Under the pieces are notes generated by a model. That model was not told the origin of the DNA. It ran no database searches and saw only the letters and a program-made list of their open reading frames with translations. From positions 37,418 through 101,417 of the forward strand of contig NZ_JAQRFI010000011.1 of the NCBI RefSeq assembly GCF_028598805.1: a DNA stretch of 64,000 nucleotides. The letters run 5' to 3'. The translations under genes and the position numbers were made by a program. Each line of letters starts with the position of its first letter. Within the stretch, counting starts at the first letter, position 1. Origin of the DNA: Xenorhabdus yunnanensis (GTDB lineage Bacteria > Pseudomonadota > Gammaproteobacteria > Enterobacterales > Enterobacteriaceae). Below are positions 40,196 to 50,784 of the stretch, one piece after another.

Positions 40196-40447
40196 TTATT
40201 GGTTAGAAATTTTATGGTATACAAATAGGACAATCATTGCGCCAACGACAGCAATGATGAAACTACCAAAATTAAAGCCATCTACTTTTCCCATGCCAAA
40301 GAACGTACTGATATACCCACCGACAACTGCCCCCACAATACCTAGAATCATCGTCATAATGATACCACTGCTGTTATTTCCCGGCATAATCCATTTAGCA
40401 AGAACCCCAGCAAGTAGGCCTAAAATGATCCACGACAGGATACCCAT
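40196..40447 (-). CDS. GlsB/YeaQ/YmgE-family membrane stress protein
   Basis: An 83-residue very hydrophobic protein with three membrane segments. The start, GILSWIILGLLAGVLAKWIMPG, and the middle GIVGAVVGGYI are diagnostic of the transglycosylase-associated (GlsB/YeaQ/YmgE) family. The family is stress-linked with no proven activity. GGAGGAG stands 5 bases before the ATG. Confidence 0.88.
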   Translation of the reverse strand: MGILSWIILGLLAGVLAKWIMPGNNSSGIIMTMILGIVGAVVGGYISTFFGMGKVDGFNFGSFIIAVVGAMIVLFVYHKISNQ

Positions 40448-40899
40448 ATATACTCCTCCAAAAAATTGATTAGCCTCTTAGTATACATGTTTAATTGTAT
40501 TTCTATGTCCTAATTTAAGACACTAATGAAAAGAATTGCAAATTATAAGAAAAGACATGTATCAATAATTAGCAATATTAATATAAATAGATTGGCTATT
40601 CATAACTGCACAGCAAATAATAACTATATTCATAACTACATTATTCATAACTACATTATTCATAACTACATTCATAACTACATCAGTGAAGAAAATAATT
40701 TATTATTTATTCTCACTATTTTCTACTTGCTGACTTTTTTGATTACCGACCTATAACTATTAAATAATGCAGGATTGTTGTAATCAAATTCTGTATTTAA
40801 TAGCTCAGTTGAATGATATTAACATTCATCACATTTGGGATATCATTTTTAAAGAAAAGGCAACCAGACTCATCTGCCAGTTCAATGACTATTTTCAAT
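40448..40899. other. 452-base AT-rich gap with a 15-bp minisatellite
   Basis: The gap contains the upstream region of the YeaQ-type gene, a run of 15-bp tandem repeats at 40626-40682, and the 3' side of dusC. A plus-strand frame across the repeats encodes Asn/Tyr/Ile/His runs and looks fortuitous. Confidence 0.6.
40626..40682. repeat. 15-bp minisatellite, nearly four copies
   Basis: Three 15-bp units, [TA]TATTCATAACTACA type, are followed by a 12-bp partial unit. A diverged relative (CTATTCATAACTGCA) lies just upstream near 40596-40610. Confidence 0.85.
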
Positions 40900-41883
40900 T
40901 TAACAAACCTGAAACTCTGGCTCGATTTCATATAACGGTAAACGTCTATTCACTGCGTAGGAGATAATATTGGCAATTTCAGCAGACTTTTTTAATGCCC
41001 TGATTTGCATAAATAATTCATCTGCTTCATTATACTCTTTGCGCAAATATCCCAACCATTGCTTGATACGGGCAACATGATACAAGCCTGTATCTCCCTG
41101 CTTTTCCAGATAAGTATATTTTTGCAGTAACTTAAGCACACCGTCCCAAGGCATTCTCGGTTCGTTATATTTAATCACTCGACTCAAGTTTGGTATATGC
41201 AGTGCGCCACGACCTATCATTACAGCATCACATCCTGTAATTTTGATACATTCCTGAGCACTTTGCCGATCCCAGATTTCACCGTTGGCAATCACTGGAA
41301 TGGAAAGGCGACGCCGAATTTCGCCTATCGCCTCCCAATTAATGCGTTCTGCTTTATAACCATCTTCTTTGGTTCGTCCATGCACAACCAGTTCAGTTGC
41401 TCCTGCTTGCTGGACTGCATCCGCAATCTCAAACTGGCGTGAATCAGTATTCCATCCCAGACGTACTTTTACCGTCACGGGTAAATGTGCAGGAACGGCT
41501 TCACGCATAGCTTTGGCTCCCTGATAGATGAGTTCGGGATCTTTCAGTAACGTAGCACCTCCACCACTGCCATTTACGGCCTTGGACGGACAGCCACAAT
41601 TTAAATCAACACCCCATGAGCCCAACTCAACTGCCCTAACTGCGTTTGCTGCCAACCATTCTGGATATTGCCCCAGAAGTTGAATTCTGACCGGAGTTCC
41701 CGATGGGGTACGACTCTGATGATGTAGTTCAGGGCACAGCCGGTAAAAAGATTTTACCGGCTGTAAGCTGTCAACCACACGCAGGAATTCTGTGATACAA
41801 AGGTCGTAATCATTGACTTCACTCAACAATTCCCTAACCAGAGAATCCAAAACCCCTTCCATCGGAGCCAGCAAAACGCGCAT
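40900..41883 (-). CDS. dusC: tRNA-dihydrouridine(16) synthase DusC
   Basis: A 327-residue flavoenzyme reducing U16 of tRNA. The TIM-barrel N-terminus [20 protein letters not shown] matches E. coli DusC (315) almost exactly. The catalytic Cys98 lies in NCGCPSK, and the FMN-phosphate motif [12 protein letters not shown] is present. It begins three bases after the rhlE stop, with GGAG inside the rhlE end, so the two are co-transcribed. In E. coli dusC (yohI) lies beside yohJ, so its place here is different. Confidence 0.94.
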   Translation of the reverse strand: MRVLLAPMEGVLDSLVRELLSEVNDYDLCITEFLRVVDSLQPVKSFYRLCPELHHQSRTPSGTPVRIQLLGQYPEWLAANAVRAVELGSWGVDLNCGCPSKAVNGSGGGATLLKDPELIYQGAKAMREAVPAHLPVTVKVRLGWNTDSRQFEIADAVQQAGATELVVHGRTKEDGYKAERINWEAIGEIRRRLSIPVIANGEIWDRQSAQECIKITGCDAVMIGRGALHIPNLSRVIKYNEPRMPWDGVLKLLQKYTYLEKQGDTGLYHVARIKQWLGYLRKEYNEADELFMQIRALKKSAEIANIISYAVNRRLPLYEIEPEFQVC

Positions 41884-41886
41884 GGA

Positions 41887-43380
41887 TTACTCTCCTGCTA
41901 CCGAAGCACGTGGAGCTTTGGTTGCTGTGCGCTGATGACGTTGACGCGATGGTGCACCTTGATTGCGACTACGTGGACGATCGTCTCCTTGATTAGCATT
42001 AGCCTGACTTTGTTTGGAATGGCCTTGTTTGCCATTTTTACGTTGACCATTAGGCTGTTCGCTATGTGGGTGATGATCGCGGAAGCCATTACCCTGAGAA
42101 CTATTTTTACGAGAAGCATTACCGCGAGAAGTATTACCGCGAGAAGCATTCCCATAAGAAGAATTACCATGAGAAGCATTACTACGAGGAGAATTACCAC
42201 GGCTACTGCGTCCATTTTGGATTGGCTCAGCCTTAATAGAAGGGTCAGGTTCATAACCCGGAATAGCAATACGTGGAATTTCCCGCTTCAATAAACGCTC
42301 AATATCTTTCAGGAGCTTATGTTCATCGACACACACCAGCGATATTGCCTGCCCTGTAGCATCTGCACGACCAGTCCGGCCAATTCGATGAACATAATCT
42401 TCGGCAACGTTTGGCAACTCATAGTTGACGACATATGGCAACTGGTCAATATCGAGCCCACGAGCAGCGATATCTGTTGCTACCAACGCACGAATTTGCC
42501 CTGTCTTGAAGTCAGCTAATGCACGGGTTCTCGCCCCCTGACTCTTGTTACCGTGGATCGCGGCAGCCGTCACGCCATCCTTATTCAATTGTTCTGCCAA
42601 CCGGTTTGCACCATGTTTGGTACGCGTAAATACCAACACCTGTTGCCAGTTCTGGCTGCCTATCATGTGAGAAAGCAGCTCACCCTTGCGCTTTTTGTCT
42701 ACAAAATGGACTGATTGATCAATCTGTTCAGAAGCCGAGTTACGCCGTGCAACTTCCACGCTTACTGGCTCTTTCAGCAATTTGCTGGCAAGGCTTTTGA
42801 TTTCATCAGAGAACGTCGCAGAAAAGAGTAAGTTTTGACGTTTCGCTGGCAGCTTATTCAACACACGACGAATATCATGAATAAATCCCATGTCCAACAT
42901 GCGATCCGCTTCATCCAGGATCAAAATTTCAATGTGAGAAAGATCCACGGCATTTTGATGCTCCAAATCCAACAAACGCCCTGGTGTTGCGACCAAAATA
43001 TCCACGCCACCACGTAACTTCATCATTTGTGGATTAATGCTGACGCCGCCGAACACAACAAACGAACGTAATTTAAGATACTTGCTGTAATTACGTACAT
43101 TTTCACCCACCTGAGCCGCCAGTTCTCGAGTCGGAGTTAAAATCAATGCCCTGACCGGACGGCGACCTTTTGCCTGAACCGGGGATTCACTTAAGAGTTG
43201 CAGGATAGGTAAAGTAAACCCTGCTGTTTTTCCCGTACCTGTCTGGGCACTGGCCAGTAGATCTTTACCAGATAACACAACAGGGATGGCCTGCTGCTGA
43301 ATAGGGGTAGGTTCCGCGTAACCTTGTTCTTCAACGGCACGCAAAATATCAGCCTTCAAGCCGAGTGACTCAAAATTCAT
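41887..43380 (-). CDS. rhlE: DEAD-box RNA helicase RhlE
   Basis: A 497-residue helicase. The Q motif [10 protein letters not shown], Walker [16 protein letters not shown] and HRIGRTGR are all present in order in residues 1-370. The C-terminal tail, from about residue 385, is a low-complexity Ser/Asn/Gly/Arg run ([13 protein letters not shown] units), then Gln/Lys/Arg-rich and basic, expected to bind RNA. RhlE acts in ribosome maturation and on mRNA decay complexes. It is divergent from cecR, as in E. coli, and precedes dusC by three bases. Confidence 0.93.
   Translation of the reverse strand: MNFESLGLKADILRAVEEQGYAEPTPIQQQAIPVVLSGKDLLASAQTGTGKTAGFTLPILQLLSESPVQAKGRRPVRALILTPTRELAAQVGENVRNYSKYLKLRSFVVFGGVSINPQMMKLRGGVDILVATPGRLLDLEHQNAVDLSHIEILILDEADRMLDMGFIHDIRRVLNKLPAKRQNLLFSATFSDEIKSLASKLLKEPVSVEVARRNSASEQIDQSVHFVDKKRKGELLSHMIGSQNWQQVLVFTRTKHGANRLAEQLNKDGVTAAAIHGNKSQGARTRALADFKTGQIRALVATDIAARGLDIDQLPYVVNYELPNVAEDYVHRIGRTGRADATGQAISLVCVDEHKLLKDIERLLKREIPRIAIPGYEPDPSIKAEPIQNGRSSRGNSPRSNASHGNSSYGNASRGNTSRGNASRKNSSQGNGFRDHHPHSEQPNGQRKNGKQGHSKQSQANANQGDDRPRSRNQGAPSRQRHQRTATKAPRASVAGE
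42110..42215 (-). repeat. Degenerate short repeats encoding the RhlE Ser-Asn-Gly tail
   Basis: About nine in-frame units of 12 bases encode four-residue words such as SRGN, SHGN and SYGN. The DNA units are of the kind ACGAGAAGCATT or ACCGCGAGAAGT on the plus strand. Such runs change length easily by slippage. Confidence 0.6.
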
Positions 43381-43763
43381 AAATAAGAAATGCTCCAGAC
43401 TTCACCATTCCTGATATCAATTCAGGGGCAGTTTTATGGGAAGAAAACAGACGCGATTAAACGCAAAGAAATTACACAAACTGCAATGCACCATAAGTAG
43501 CGCGGCATTATAACAGATATGTTTTTCCACGCAGACCTAAAGAAGCCAATAATTGAGGATAAAGTTGAATAATTGAGGATAAAGTTGATTGAAGCTCCTC
43601 AGTGACAGGTTAGTAACGGGAATTTAGCTTTTTTATTGGTGTCTATTAAAAAGACAATTTGTATCAACTTTACACCGACTTACTTTAGTTTTAAAGTTAA
43701 TCATACGATTGATATATTTTTTCGACATTTTTGAAAATGCTTTGCAACAGGAAATATTTTAAC
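43381..43763. other. 383-base rhlE-cecR divergent control region
   Basis: The region holds both promoters and a perfect 20-bp tandem duplication at 43548-43587. In E. coli CecR binds between rhlE and cecR. I could not assign a matching palindrome here with confidence. Confidence 0.5.
43548..43587. repeat. Perfect 20-bp tandem repeat in the rhlE-cecR region
   Basis: AATAATTGAGGATAAAGTTG occurs twice without a gap. It lies about 175 bases before cecR and about 165 bases before rhlE. It may be a doubled binding site or a fresh duplication. Confidence 0.85.
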
Positions 43764-44456
43764 ATGGCAGCGAAGACGGCTCAGACATTACGAGGCGAAC
43801 AAGCCAGGCAGCAACTTCTAGAAGCAGCAATAGAAATCTTTGGTAAATCAGGCCTGGATGGTGCTACTACCCGCAACATTGCCCAACACGCACAACAAAA
43901 TATCGCAGCCATCGCATACTATTTTGGTTCCAAAGAAGGATTATACCTTGCAGTCGTGCAGCATATTGCCGATAAGCTAAAATCGGAGTTTTCCCCCCTT
44001 ATTGAAACAATTGATCGTTTTTTTTCTGAAACACTGAAACCCTATCCACAAGACCAAATATTGGAATTTATTCATCAAGGAATGGTTAGCTATAACCGAC
44101 TGATTTTCGAGAAAAGTAGTATCAATATCAGCCGGATTATGTCCCATGAACAATTGACTCCAACAGAGGCCTACAGTGTCATACATGATCAGGGACTGGC
44201 TCCAATTTATTCCCGGCTGAATAAACTCATCGCCAATTATATCGGCGCTGATGAACGCCAGATTTCAACCCAAATCCACACCCATGCCTTATTGGGTGAG
44301 ATTCTTTCTTTCCGTCTGGCTCGGGAAGCCTTATTGCGCCAAACAGGATGGGACAACATTGGTGCCAAAGAATACGAATTAATCAATCAGGTTTTATCCC
44401 AACACATTAATTTATTACTTGATGGGTTAAGAAAGCAGTCATTCAGTAAGCAATAA
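43764..44456 (+). CDS. cecR: TetR-family regulator CecR (YbiH)
   Basis: A 230-residue TetR repressor. The N-terminal helix-turn-helix (ATTRNIAQHAQQNIAAIAYYFGS, about residues 32-54) and a long ligand-binding domain match E. coli CecR, including the C-terminal THALLGEILSFRLARE. CecR controls rhlE and the ybh exporter genes and affects sensitivity to cefoperazone and chloramphenicol in E. coli. The ATG at 43764 is chosen because homology begins near it; the frame runs 11 codons further upstream. It heads the cecR-ybhG-ybhF-ybhS-ybhR cluster. Confidence 0.9.
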   Translation: MAAKTAQTLRGEQARQQLLEAAIEIFGKSGLDGATTRNIAQHAQQNIAAIAYYFGSKEGLYLAVVQHIADKLKSEFSPLIETIDRFFSETLKPYPQDQILEFIHQGMVSYNRLIFEKSSINISRIMSHEQLTPTEAYSVIHDQGLAPIYSRLNKLIANYIGADERQISTQIHTHALLGEILSFRLAREALLRQTGWDNIGAKEYELINQVLSQHINLLLDGLRKQSFSKQ

Positions 44457-44469
44457 ACTCAGTGCTTAG

Positions 44470-44511
44470 GTATTAAAAACATAAGCATTAAAAACACAGG
44501 CATTAAAAACG
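44470..44511. repeat. 15-bp tandem repeat after cecR
   Basis: ATTAAAAAC recurs three times at 15-base spacing just after the cecR stop and before the palindrome at 44514. It looks like simple duplication. Confidence 0.5.
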
Positions 44512-44513
44512 TA

Positions 44514-44579
44514 TATACCCAATAGCTCTCAAGTAGCGGAATAATCAACGAAGCCACCATTTGGAAGATAGAGGGTATA
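44514..44579. repeat. Degraded dispersed palindrome between cecR and ybhG
   Basis: TATACCC opens and GGGTATA closes a 66-base element. The inner arms (CTCTCAAGTAG, GGAAGATAGA) only partly resemble the copies at 23428 and 30382. It lies 25 bases before ybhG. Confidence 0.55.
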
Positions 44580-44604
44580 AATTGAACAAGGCATAAGGGA
44601 TAGT

Positions 44605-45645
44605 ATGAACAGTAAAAAGTTTGCTCTTGCCCTATTGGCGCTCATTGTAATTATCGGTGCTATTGTTGGTATTTATTATTATCAGGAACAAAACGGCAGG
44701 GAGCAGACCCTGTATGGCAACGTTGATGTCAGGACTGTCAACCTTAGTTTTCGGGTTGCAGGTAAGCTGTCGGCTCTGCAAGTGGATGAAGGTGATGCCA
44801 TTACTGTGGGCCAGACGCTGGGCCGCCTCGACAAAGCTCCCTTTATTAATGCCTTGAATCAAGCCAAAGCCGCTCGTGATGTCGCCAAGGCAAATCTAGC
44901 CAAAACCGAAGCAGGTTATCGTAGCGAAGAAATTGCCCAAGTACGTGCTGAAGTTGCTCAAAAAGAGTCAGCATTCCGTTTTGCTGATAACTTCCTGAAA
45001 CGTCAGCAAGGATTGTGGCAAAGTAAAACAATCTCAGCCAATGATCTGGAAAATGCCAGAACCGGGCGCAATCAAGCACTGGCCACTTATCAAGCAGCAA
45101 AAGATAAATTGCGTCAGTTCGAAACGGGTTATCGCATAGAAGAAATTACAGCGGCAAAAGCTCAGCTTAGCCAAGCAGAAGCGACCGTCGCACAGGCTGA
45201 ACTTAATGTAAAAGATACCCAACTAACTTCACCATCAGCAGGAGTGATCCTAACCCGAGCCATTGAACCGGGCACAATGCTGGCAGCTGGCAATACTGTT
45301 TTTACTTTGTCACTCACCAATCCCGTTTGGATCAGGGCGTACATTGATGAGCCTAATCTCAATCAGGCCATCGCTGGGCGGGAAATCCTGATTTATACCG
45401 ATGGACGGAAAAATCAGCCTTATCATGGCAAAATCGGTTTTGTTTCTCCAACCGCCGAATTTACCCCTAAAAATGTCGAGACACCTGATTTAAGAACAGA
45501 CTTAGTTTATCGCCTGCGAATCATTGTCCTTGATCCCGATAACAGCCTGAAACAAGGAATGCCTGTCACATTGCGTTTTGCCGATGCAAATTTTACTGAA
45601 GCTAATTCTACTGAAACAAAAAACTTTACTGAAACAAACAAGTAA
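44605..45645 (+). CDS. ybhG: Membrane fusion protein YbhG
   Basis: A 346-residue HlyD/EmrA-type periplasmic adaptor. One N-terminal membrane segment (about residues 5-25) precedes a lipoyl-like half motif ([19 protein letters not shown]), an alpha-hairpin rich in Ala/Gln/Lys (90-205) and a beta-barrel region. It would link the YbhFSR ABC exporter to an outer-membrane channel such as TolC. AAGGGA precedes the ATG. The last 20 residues carry a repetitive Asn/Thr/Glu tail (two FTE units) not typical of the family. ybhF follows after nine bases. Confidence 0.92.
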   Translation: MNSKKFALALLALIVIIGAIVGIYYYQEQNGREQTLYGNVDVRTVNLSFRVAGKLSALQVDEGDAITVGQTLGRLDKAPFINALNQAKAARDVAKANLAKTEAGYRSEEIAQVRAEVAQKESAFRFADNFLKRQQGLWQSKTISANDLENARTGRNQALATYQAAKDKLRQFETGYRIEEITAAKAQLSQAEATVAQAELNVKDTQLTSPSAGVILTRAIEPGTMLAAGNTVFTLSLTNPVWIRAYIDEPNLNQAIAGREILIYTDGRKNQPYHGKIGFVSPTAEFTPKNVETPDLRTDLVYRLRIIVLDPDNSLKQGMPVTLRFADANFTEANSTETKNFTETNK

Positions 45646-45654
45646 GGCAATAAC

Positions 45655-47391
45655 ATGACCAGTTCAGCTTATACGATAAAACTGAACGGCGTAGAGAAAA
45701 ATTTTCCAGGTTTGGAGATTCCTGCTGTATCTCATCTCCAGGCTGAAATTCAGGGCGGATCAGTGACGGGTCTTGTCGGTCCTGATGGCGCAGGAAAAAC
45801 CACGCTGATAAGAATGTTAGCCGGATTATTGAAACCTAATAGCGGCAATATTGAAATCATGGGGCTTGATCCCATCAAGGACAGCGTTCAAGTACGTGCT
45901 GAACTCGGCTATATGCCACAGAAATTTGGCTTGTATGAAGATTTAACCGTAATGGAAAATCTGACTTTATATGCCGATCTCCGTGGTGTACTTGGCGAGA
46001 AACGCAAAACAACATTTCAAAAATTACTGAACTTCACGGACTTAACTCACTTTACCGAGCGGTTGGCGGGAAAACTATCTGGTGGCATGAAACAAAAACT
46101 GGGGCTTGCTTGTACATTATTGGGCAGCCCGAAAATTTTGTTACTGGATGAACCGGGCGTAGGCGTTGACCCCATCGCCCGTCGTGAGTTATGGCAAATG
46201 GTACATGAACTTGCTTCCGACGGTATGCTGATCCTGTGGAGTACTTCTTATTTGGATGAAGCCGAATTATGTCGTGATGTCTTGCTCATGAATCGGGGTG
46301 AATTGCTTTATCGCGGTCAACCACAAGATTTAACGCAAGGCATTGCGGGCCGATCTTTTTTGCTTGATGTCAAACAAGGTGCCCGACGCAAGATGCTGCA
46401 ACATGCCCTCACCTTGCCACAAGTTACTGATGGTGTAATTCAGGGGAGATATGTTCGTTTGATCTTAAAAGAAGAGGCAGATAAAAGCGAATTACTCCAA
46501 CAAATAGGGCTACCTGAAGCCAATATCTTTGATGCCGAACCACGTTTTGAAGATGCATTTATCGATTTATTGGGAGGCGGTCCCTCTCATCGCTCCGAAT
46601 TGGCTGAAATCATGCCACAAATCCCGCCAAATCCGACAGAAACCGTGATAGAAGCGTGTAGCCTGACTAAAAAATTTGGCGATTTTTCTGCCACTGATAA
46701 TGTGGATTTTCAGGTGAAGCGGGGAGAAATTTTCGGCTTATTGGGGCCGAATGGTGCTGGAAAATCGACTACCTTCAAAATGATGTGTGGTTTGATGATC
46801 CCCACGTCAGGCAAGGCACTGGTTCTGGATATGGATTTAAAAACCGGTTCAGGCAAAGCTCGCCAACGTCTTGGTTATATGGCTCAGAAGTTTTCACTTT
46901 ATGGCAATCTGACTGTTGAGCAGAATCTTAAGTTTTTTTCTGGTGTTTACGGCCTGAAAGGTCGCCATCAAAAAGAAAAGATGTCTGGCATGATCCGTGC
47001 TTTCAATCTCGAACCAATCTTATATCAAAAGACTGATAGCCTTCCGCTTGGATTTAAGCAACGACTTGCCCTTTCCTGCGCATTAATGCATGAGCCTGAC
47101 ATTCTGTTTTTGGATGAACCCACTTCGGGCGTTGACCCTCTGACCCGCCGTGAATTCTGGCTGCATATCAATGGCATGGTGGATAAAGGGGTAACAGTGA
47201 TGGTAACAACCCATTTTATGGATGAGGCAGAATATTGTGACCGTATCGGGCTGGTATTCCGCGGCAAGTTGATTGCAGCAGGGACACCTGATGAGCTGAA
47301 ACAGCTGGTCGCCACGGATGAACTCCCTAACCCCTCCATGGAAGATGCTTTTATCGATCTCGTGGTGAATTACGATAAGGAGTCACAATGA
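45655..47391 (+). CDS. ybhF: Tandem ABC-type ATPase YbhF
   Basis: A 578-residue protein with two fused nucleotide-binding domains, the same length as E. coli YbhF. Walker A motifs are GPDGAGKTT and GPNGAGKST; Walker B regions end [11 protein letters not shown] and [11 protein letters not shown]. The first signature is LSGGMKQKL, the second is the variant LPLGFKQRL, also found in E. coli. It powers the YbhS/YbhR membrane pair, implicated in tetracycline-type drug and Na+/H+ efflux in E. coli. Its stop overlaps the ybhS start by four bases (ATGA). Confidence 0.95.
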   Translation: MTSSAYTIKLNGVEKNFPGLEIPAVSHLQAEIQGGSVTGLVGPDGAGKTTLIRMLAGLLKPNSGNIEIMGLDPIKDSVQVRAELGYMPQKFGLYEDLTVMENLTLYADLRGVLGEKRKTTFQKLLNFTDLTHFTERLAGKLSGGMKQKLGLACTLLGSPKILLLDEPGVGVDPIARRELWQMVHELASDGMLILWSTSYLDEAELCRDVLLMNRGELLYRGQPQDLTQGIAGRSFLLDVKQGARRKMLQHALTLPQVTDGVIQGRYVRLILKEEADKSELLQQIGLPEANIFDAEPRFEDAFIDLLGGGPSHRSELAEIMPQIPPNPTETVIEACSLTKKFGDFSATDNVDFQVKRGEIFGLLGPNGAGKSTTFKMMCGLMIPTSGKALVLDMDLKTGSGKARQRLGYMAQKFSLYGNLTVEQNLKFFSGVYGLKGRHQKEKMSGMIRAFNLEPILYQKTDSLPLGFKQRLALSCALMHEPDILFLDEPTSGVDPLTRREFWLHINGMVDKGVTVMVTTHFMDEAEYCDRIGLVFRGKLIAAGTPDELKQLVATDELPNPSMEDAFIDLVVNYDKESQ

Positions 47392-48563
47392 GTCATCATG
47401 AATATGTCACATCTGAACTTGCAACCTCCCAAAAAGCAGTGAGTTTCTCATGGCGCCGGTTGAAAGCACTCTGCATCAAGGAGACTAAACAGATTATCCG
47501 TGATCCCAGCAGTGCTTTGATTGCAGTGGTTATCCCTTTAATGTTGCTGTTTATTTTTGGTTATGGCATTAACCTTGATTCCAGCAAACTTCGTCTCGGT
47601 ATTTTAATGGAACAACAGAGCGAAGATGCCCGTGAATTAGTGAATGTATTTACAGGTTCGCCCTATATTGATGCCACTATCAGCGACAACCGCCAGCTCC
47701 TCATCAAAAAAATGCAGGAAAACCAAATCCGCGGCATTATCGTAATCCCAGTCAATTTTGATGCCCAGCTTGCCCGCGCAGACGGCCACGCTCCCATTCA
47801 GGTTATTACCGATGGCAGTGAACCCAACACAGCCAATTTTGTTCAGGGTTATACCAAAGGCATCTGGCAAATCTGGTTACAGCAACGAGGGCAAAATCGT
47901 GGTGTATCAACCGCTCCTTTGATTGATACAGAAATTCGCTATTGGTTTAACCCTGCTGCCATTAGCCGACATTTTCTTATTCCCGGTGCCGTTTCAATTA
48001 TCATGACGGTGGTAGGCGCAATTCTAACCTCACTCGTGGTCGCTCGTGAATGGGAACGCGGAACGATGGAAGCACTACTTTCAACCCAAGTCACCCGAAC
48101 CGAATTACTGCTCGCCAAATTATTGCCCTATCAAATGCTGGGTTCTTTTGTCATGGTACTTTGCATGATATTCACGGTTTTTGTGCTGGACGTTCCCTAC
48201 CGTGGTTCGCTTTGGGTACTGGCGCTGGTCTCCAGCCTTTATCTTGCCACTGCCTTGGGTATGGGTTTGCTGATTTCTACCCTGACACGTAATCAGTTCA
48301 ATGCGGCGATGATTTCTCTAAATGCGGCTTTTTTGCCTGCTATTATGTTGTCTGGTTTTGTTTTCGAAATAGACAGTATGCCTGTGCTTATTCAGGCTTC
48401 GACTTATGTTATACCTGCTCGTTACTTTGTCAGCAGCCTACAGACACTCTTTCTGGCTGGAAACATTGGCACTGTGTTGATGACAAATCTGCTTTTGCTG
48501 ATTGCCAGTTCCATCGTCTTCATTGGCCTGACTGCGTGGAAAACCCGTCGGCATCTGGATTAA
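47388..48563 (+). CDS. ybhS: ABC-2 exporter permease YbhS
   Basis: A 391-residue ABC-2 type membrane protein. One N-terminal helix ([17 protein letters not shown]) is followed by a large periplasmic domain and five C-terminal helices. [20 protein letters not shown] is the conserved ABC-2 motif. The N-terminus is some 14 residues longer than E. coli YbhS (377), but the ATGA overlap with ybhF supports this start. It works with YbhR as the membrane half of the exporter. Confidence 0.93.
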   Translation: MSHHEYVTSELATSQKAVSFSWRRLKALCIKETKQIIRDPSSALIAVVIPLMLLFIFGYGINLDSSKLRLGILMEQQSEDARELVNVFTGSPYIDATISDNRQLLIKKMQENQIRGIIVIPVNFDAQLARADGHAPIQVITDGSEPNTANFVQGYTKGIWQIWLQQRGQNRGVSTAPLIDTEIRYWFNPAAISRHFLIPGAVSIIMTVVGAILTSLVVAREWERGTMEALLSTQVTRTELLLAKLLPYQMLGSFVMVLCMIFTVFVLDVPYRGSLWVLALVSSLYLATALGMGLLISTLTRNQFNAAMISLNAAFLPAIMLSGFVFEIDSMPVLIQASTYVIPARYFVSSLQTLFLAGNIGTVLMTNLLLLIASSIVFIGLTAWKTRRHLD

Positions 48564-48575
48564 AAAGGAAAGAGC

Positions 48576-49682
48576 ATGTTTTATCGTCTGTATACACTTA
48601 TCATGAAAGAGTTGCAGTCTCTTCTGAGAGAACCGCAAACACGGAATATTTTGATTCTGACAGTGATTATACAAATGATCCTGTTTCCGTGGGCAGCAAC
48701 ACTGGAGGTCAAAAACGCCGCCATTGCTATTTATAATGAAGACAAAGGACAGGCATCAATTGAATTGACTCAACGGCTGGCAAAATCGAAAGCATTTCCT
48801 GATGTTATCTTGCTAACCAGCTCGCAAGAAATTCGTCCTACACTGGATAACCGTAATGCACTACTGCTGGTGCGTTTTCCTCAGAATTTCAGCGCGAATA
48901 TCGCCAACCAGACGCCAACCTCAATTCAAGTTTTGCTGGATGGACGTAATTCAAACAGTGCCCAAATTGCTGCCAACTATATTCAACAAATTGTGATGGA
49001 TTACCAGAAACAGCTATTGGGAAATCCCCCCAACGTCAATAACAGTGAGTTAATCATCCGTAACTGGTATAACGCCAATTTGGATTATAAGTGGTTTGTC
49101 GTGCCATCGCTGGTTGCCATGATTACCACTATTGGCGTTCTGATCGTAACGGCCTTGTCAGTCGCACGTGAACGAGAACAAGGAACGCTGGATCAATTGC
49201 TGGTTTCTCCGCTGGCAACATGGCAAATTTTTCTTGGCAAAGCCATTCCGGCTCTGGTCGTCGCAACTATGCAAGCCAGCATTGTTTTGCTGATTGGAAC
49301 GCTGTTCTACCAAATTCCTTTCGCTGGCTCATTATTGTTATTTTATGGCTGCATGTTGATCTATGGGTTATCTTTGGTTGGCTTCGGCTTGCTGATTTCT
49401 GCGGTTTGTTCCACTCAGCAACAGGCATTTATCGGTGTATTTGTGTTTATGATGCCCGCTATTTTGCTTTCTGGGTATATCTCTCCGGTTGAAAATATGC
49501 CCGTCTGGTTACAGAACATAACGTGGATTAATCCAATCAGGCATTTTACTGATATCACCAAGCAGATTTATTTGAAAGGAGCGGATCTATCCGTTATTTG
49601 GCCGAATTTATGGCCTTTATTAGTGATTACTGCAACAACTGGCGGGATTGCTTATCGGCTATTCCGCAGTAAGATTGCGTAA
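48576..49682 (+). CDS. ybhR: ABC-2 exporter permease YbhR
   Basis: A 368-residue ABC-2 type permease, equal in length to E. coli YbhR. It has the same layout as YbhS, with [20 protein letters not shown] as the conserved motif and five C-terminal helices. It lies 12 bases after ybhS and ends the cecR-ybhGFSR cluster, with hairpins at 49717 and 49797 beyond it. Confidence 0.94.
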   Translation: MFYRLYTLIMKELQSLLREPQTRNILILTVIIQMILFPWAATLEVKNAAIAIYNEDKGQASIELTQRLAKSKAFPDVILLTSSQEIRPTLDNRNALLLVRFPQNFSANIANQTPTSIQVLLDGRNSNSAQIAANYIQQIVMDYQKQLLGNPPNVNNSELIIRNWYNANLDYKWFVVPSLVAMITTIGVLIVTALSVAREREQGTLDQLLVSPLATWQIFLGKAIPALVVATMQASIVLLIGTLFYQIPFAGSLLLFYGCMLIYGLSLVGFGLLISAVCSTQQQAFIGVFVFMMPAILLSGYISPVENMPVWLQNITWINPIRHFTDITKQIYLKGADLSVIWPNLWPLLVITATTGGIAYRLFRSKIA

Positions 49683-49716
49683 TAATAGTTCAAAATATCA
49701 GACCTCAATAATAGGA

Positions 49717-49750
49717 AAGAGAGCGAATATTGGTAGATATTGGCTCTCTT
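49717..49750 (+). terminator. ybhR terminator
   Basis: AAGAGAGC/GCTCTCTT forms an 8-bp stem and is followed by T-rich DNA, 34 bases past the ybhR stop. Confidence 0.65.
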
Positions 49751-49796
49751 CCTCAATTTTTTCTTTTTTCAGAAAATGAAGTTTTTATCTCCAACT

Positions 49797-49823
49797 AAAA
49801 ACCCTGCCAAAGCAGGGTTTTTA
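49797..49823. terminator. Bidirectional terminator between ybhR and ybhL
   Basis: AAAACCCTGC/GCAGGGTTTT with a short loop sits between convergent genes and has A and T runs at both ends. It ends ybhL and backs up the ybhR terminator. Confidence 0.85.
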
Positions 49824-49852
49824 TATTAACAGATAATTTGATATATCAGCGA

Positions 49853-50563
49853 TTAACGACGATCACCCAGAATACGCAGCAACATCAAGAACAAGTTAAT
49901 GAAGTCCAGATATAGAGTCAGCGCGCCAATAATAGAATATCTACGCAAATTCTCTTTATCATTCACATCCAGATGTTCACCCATTTCTTTCAGTTTTTGG
50001 GTATCATATGCAGTCAAACCCGCAAAAACTACAACACCGATGTAAGTAATTACCCACATCAATGCTGGGCTTTTCAACCAGATGTTTATCAGAGAAGCCA
50101 GAAGGATACCGATTAGCCCCATAAACAGGAAGCTACTCAGACCGCTCAAGCTACGTTTAGTGGTATAACCATAAACGCTCAGTGCACAAAACATCCCCGC
50201 TGAAATGACGAACGTGCTGGCAATAGAACTACCCGTATACCTAATCAAAACACAGGAAAGTGTCAATCCCGTCAGCATGGAATACAGCATGAACAACCCG
50301 GTTGCCAATGCTCCACTCATTTTATGAACCAAACCAGACAATACAAACACCAGTGCAACCTGTGCGATAACCAAACCATAGAAAACAACTTTGTTTGAAA
50401 TAATGGCAAATAAAATTTCAGGGGTACTTACCACATACCACGCAACAAATGCTGTTAACAACAAGCCACAAGTCATCCAACCATAGACTTGCGCCATGTA
50501 AGTTTGTACACCAGAACCAGCTTTCTGGACAATCGAATCATTAGAACGTTGATATCGATCCAT
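49853..50563 (-). CDS. ybhL: Bax inhibitor-1 family protein YbhL
   Basis: A 236-residue protein with seven membrane helices, close to E. coli YbhL (234). Family landmarks include VYGWMTCGLLLTA near residue 27 and the C-terminal GALTLYLDFINLFLMLLRILG. BI-1 proteins are pH-sensitive Ca2+ leak channels in some bacteria; the role here is unknown. AAAGGT-type ribosome site precedes the ATG. Confidence 0.93.
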   Translation of the reverse strand: MDRYQRSNDSIVQKAGSGVQTYMAQVYGWMTCGLLLTAFVAWYVVSTPEILFAIISNKVVFYGLVIAQVALVFVLSGLVHKMSGALATGLFMLYSMLTGLTLSCVLIRYTGSSIASTFVISAGMFCALSVYGYTTKRSLSGLSSFLFMGLIGILLASLINIWLKSPALMWVITYIGVVVFAGLTAYDTQKLKEMGEHLDVNDKENLRRYSIIGALTLYLDFINLFLMLLRILGDRR

Positions 50564-50784
50564 GATGATTACCTTTTCATGACAAAGTTTAAAGATTAAG
50601 ACTGTTTAAAAAAACAACCCACTCAAAAACTATACATTAGCATAGTATATTAGCAAAACCATCCGCCAATTAATGGCCTGTGACATTTTATTTATCTGTC
50701 CAGTTTCGAGATAACCCACAATATGGCCACCAGACTGATTTCAGCATCTTATTTATTATCAGTAATTATTACCAATAATTTATT

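Noticed and set aside
40526..40756. 76-codon plus-strand frame over the minisatellite
   Set aside because: It encodes Asn-Tyr-Ile-His runs created by the 15-bp repeat; no other support.
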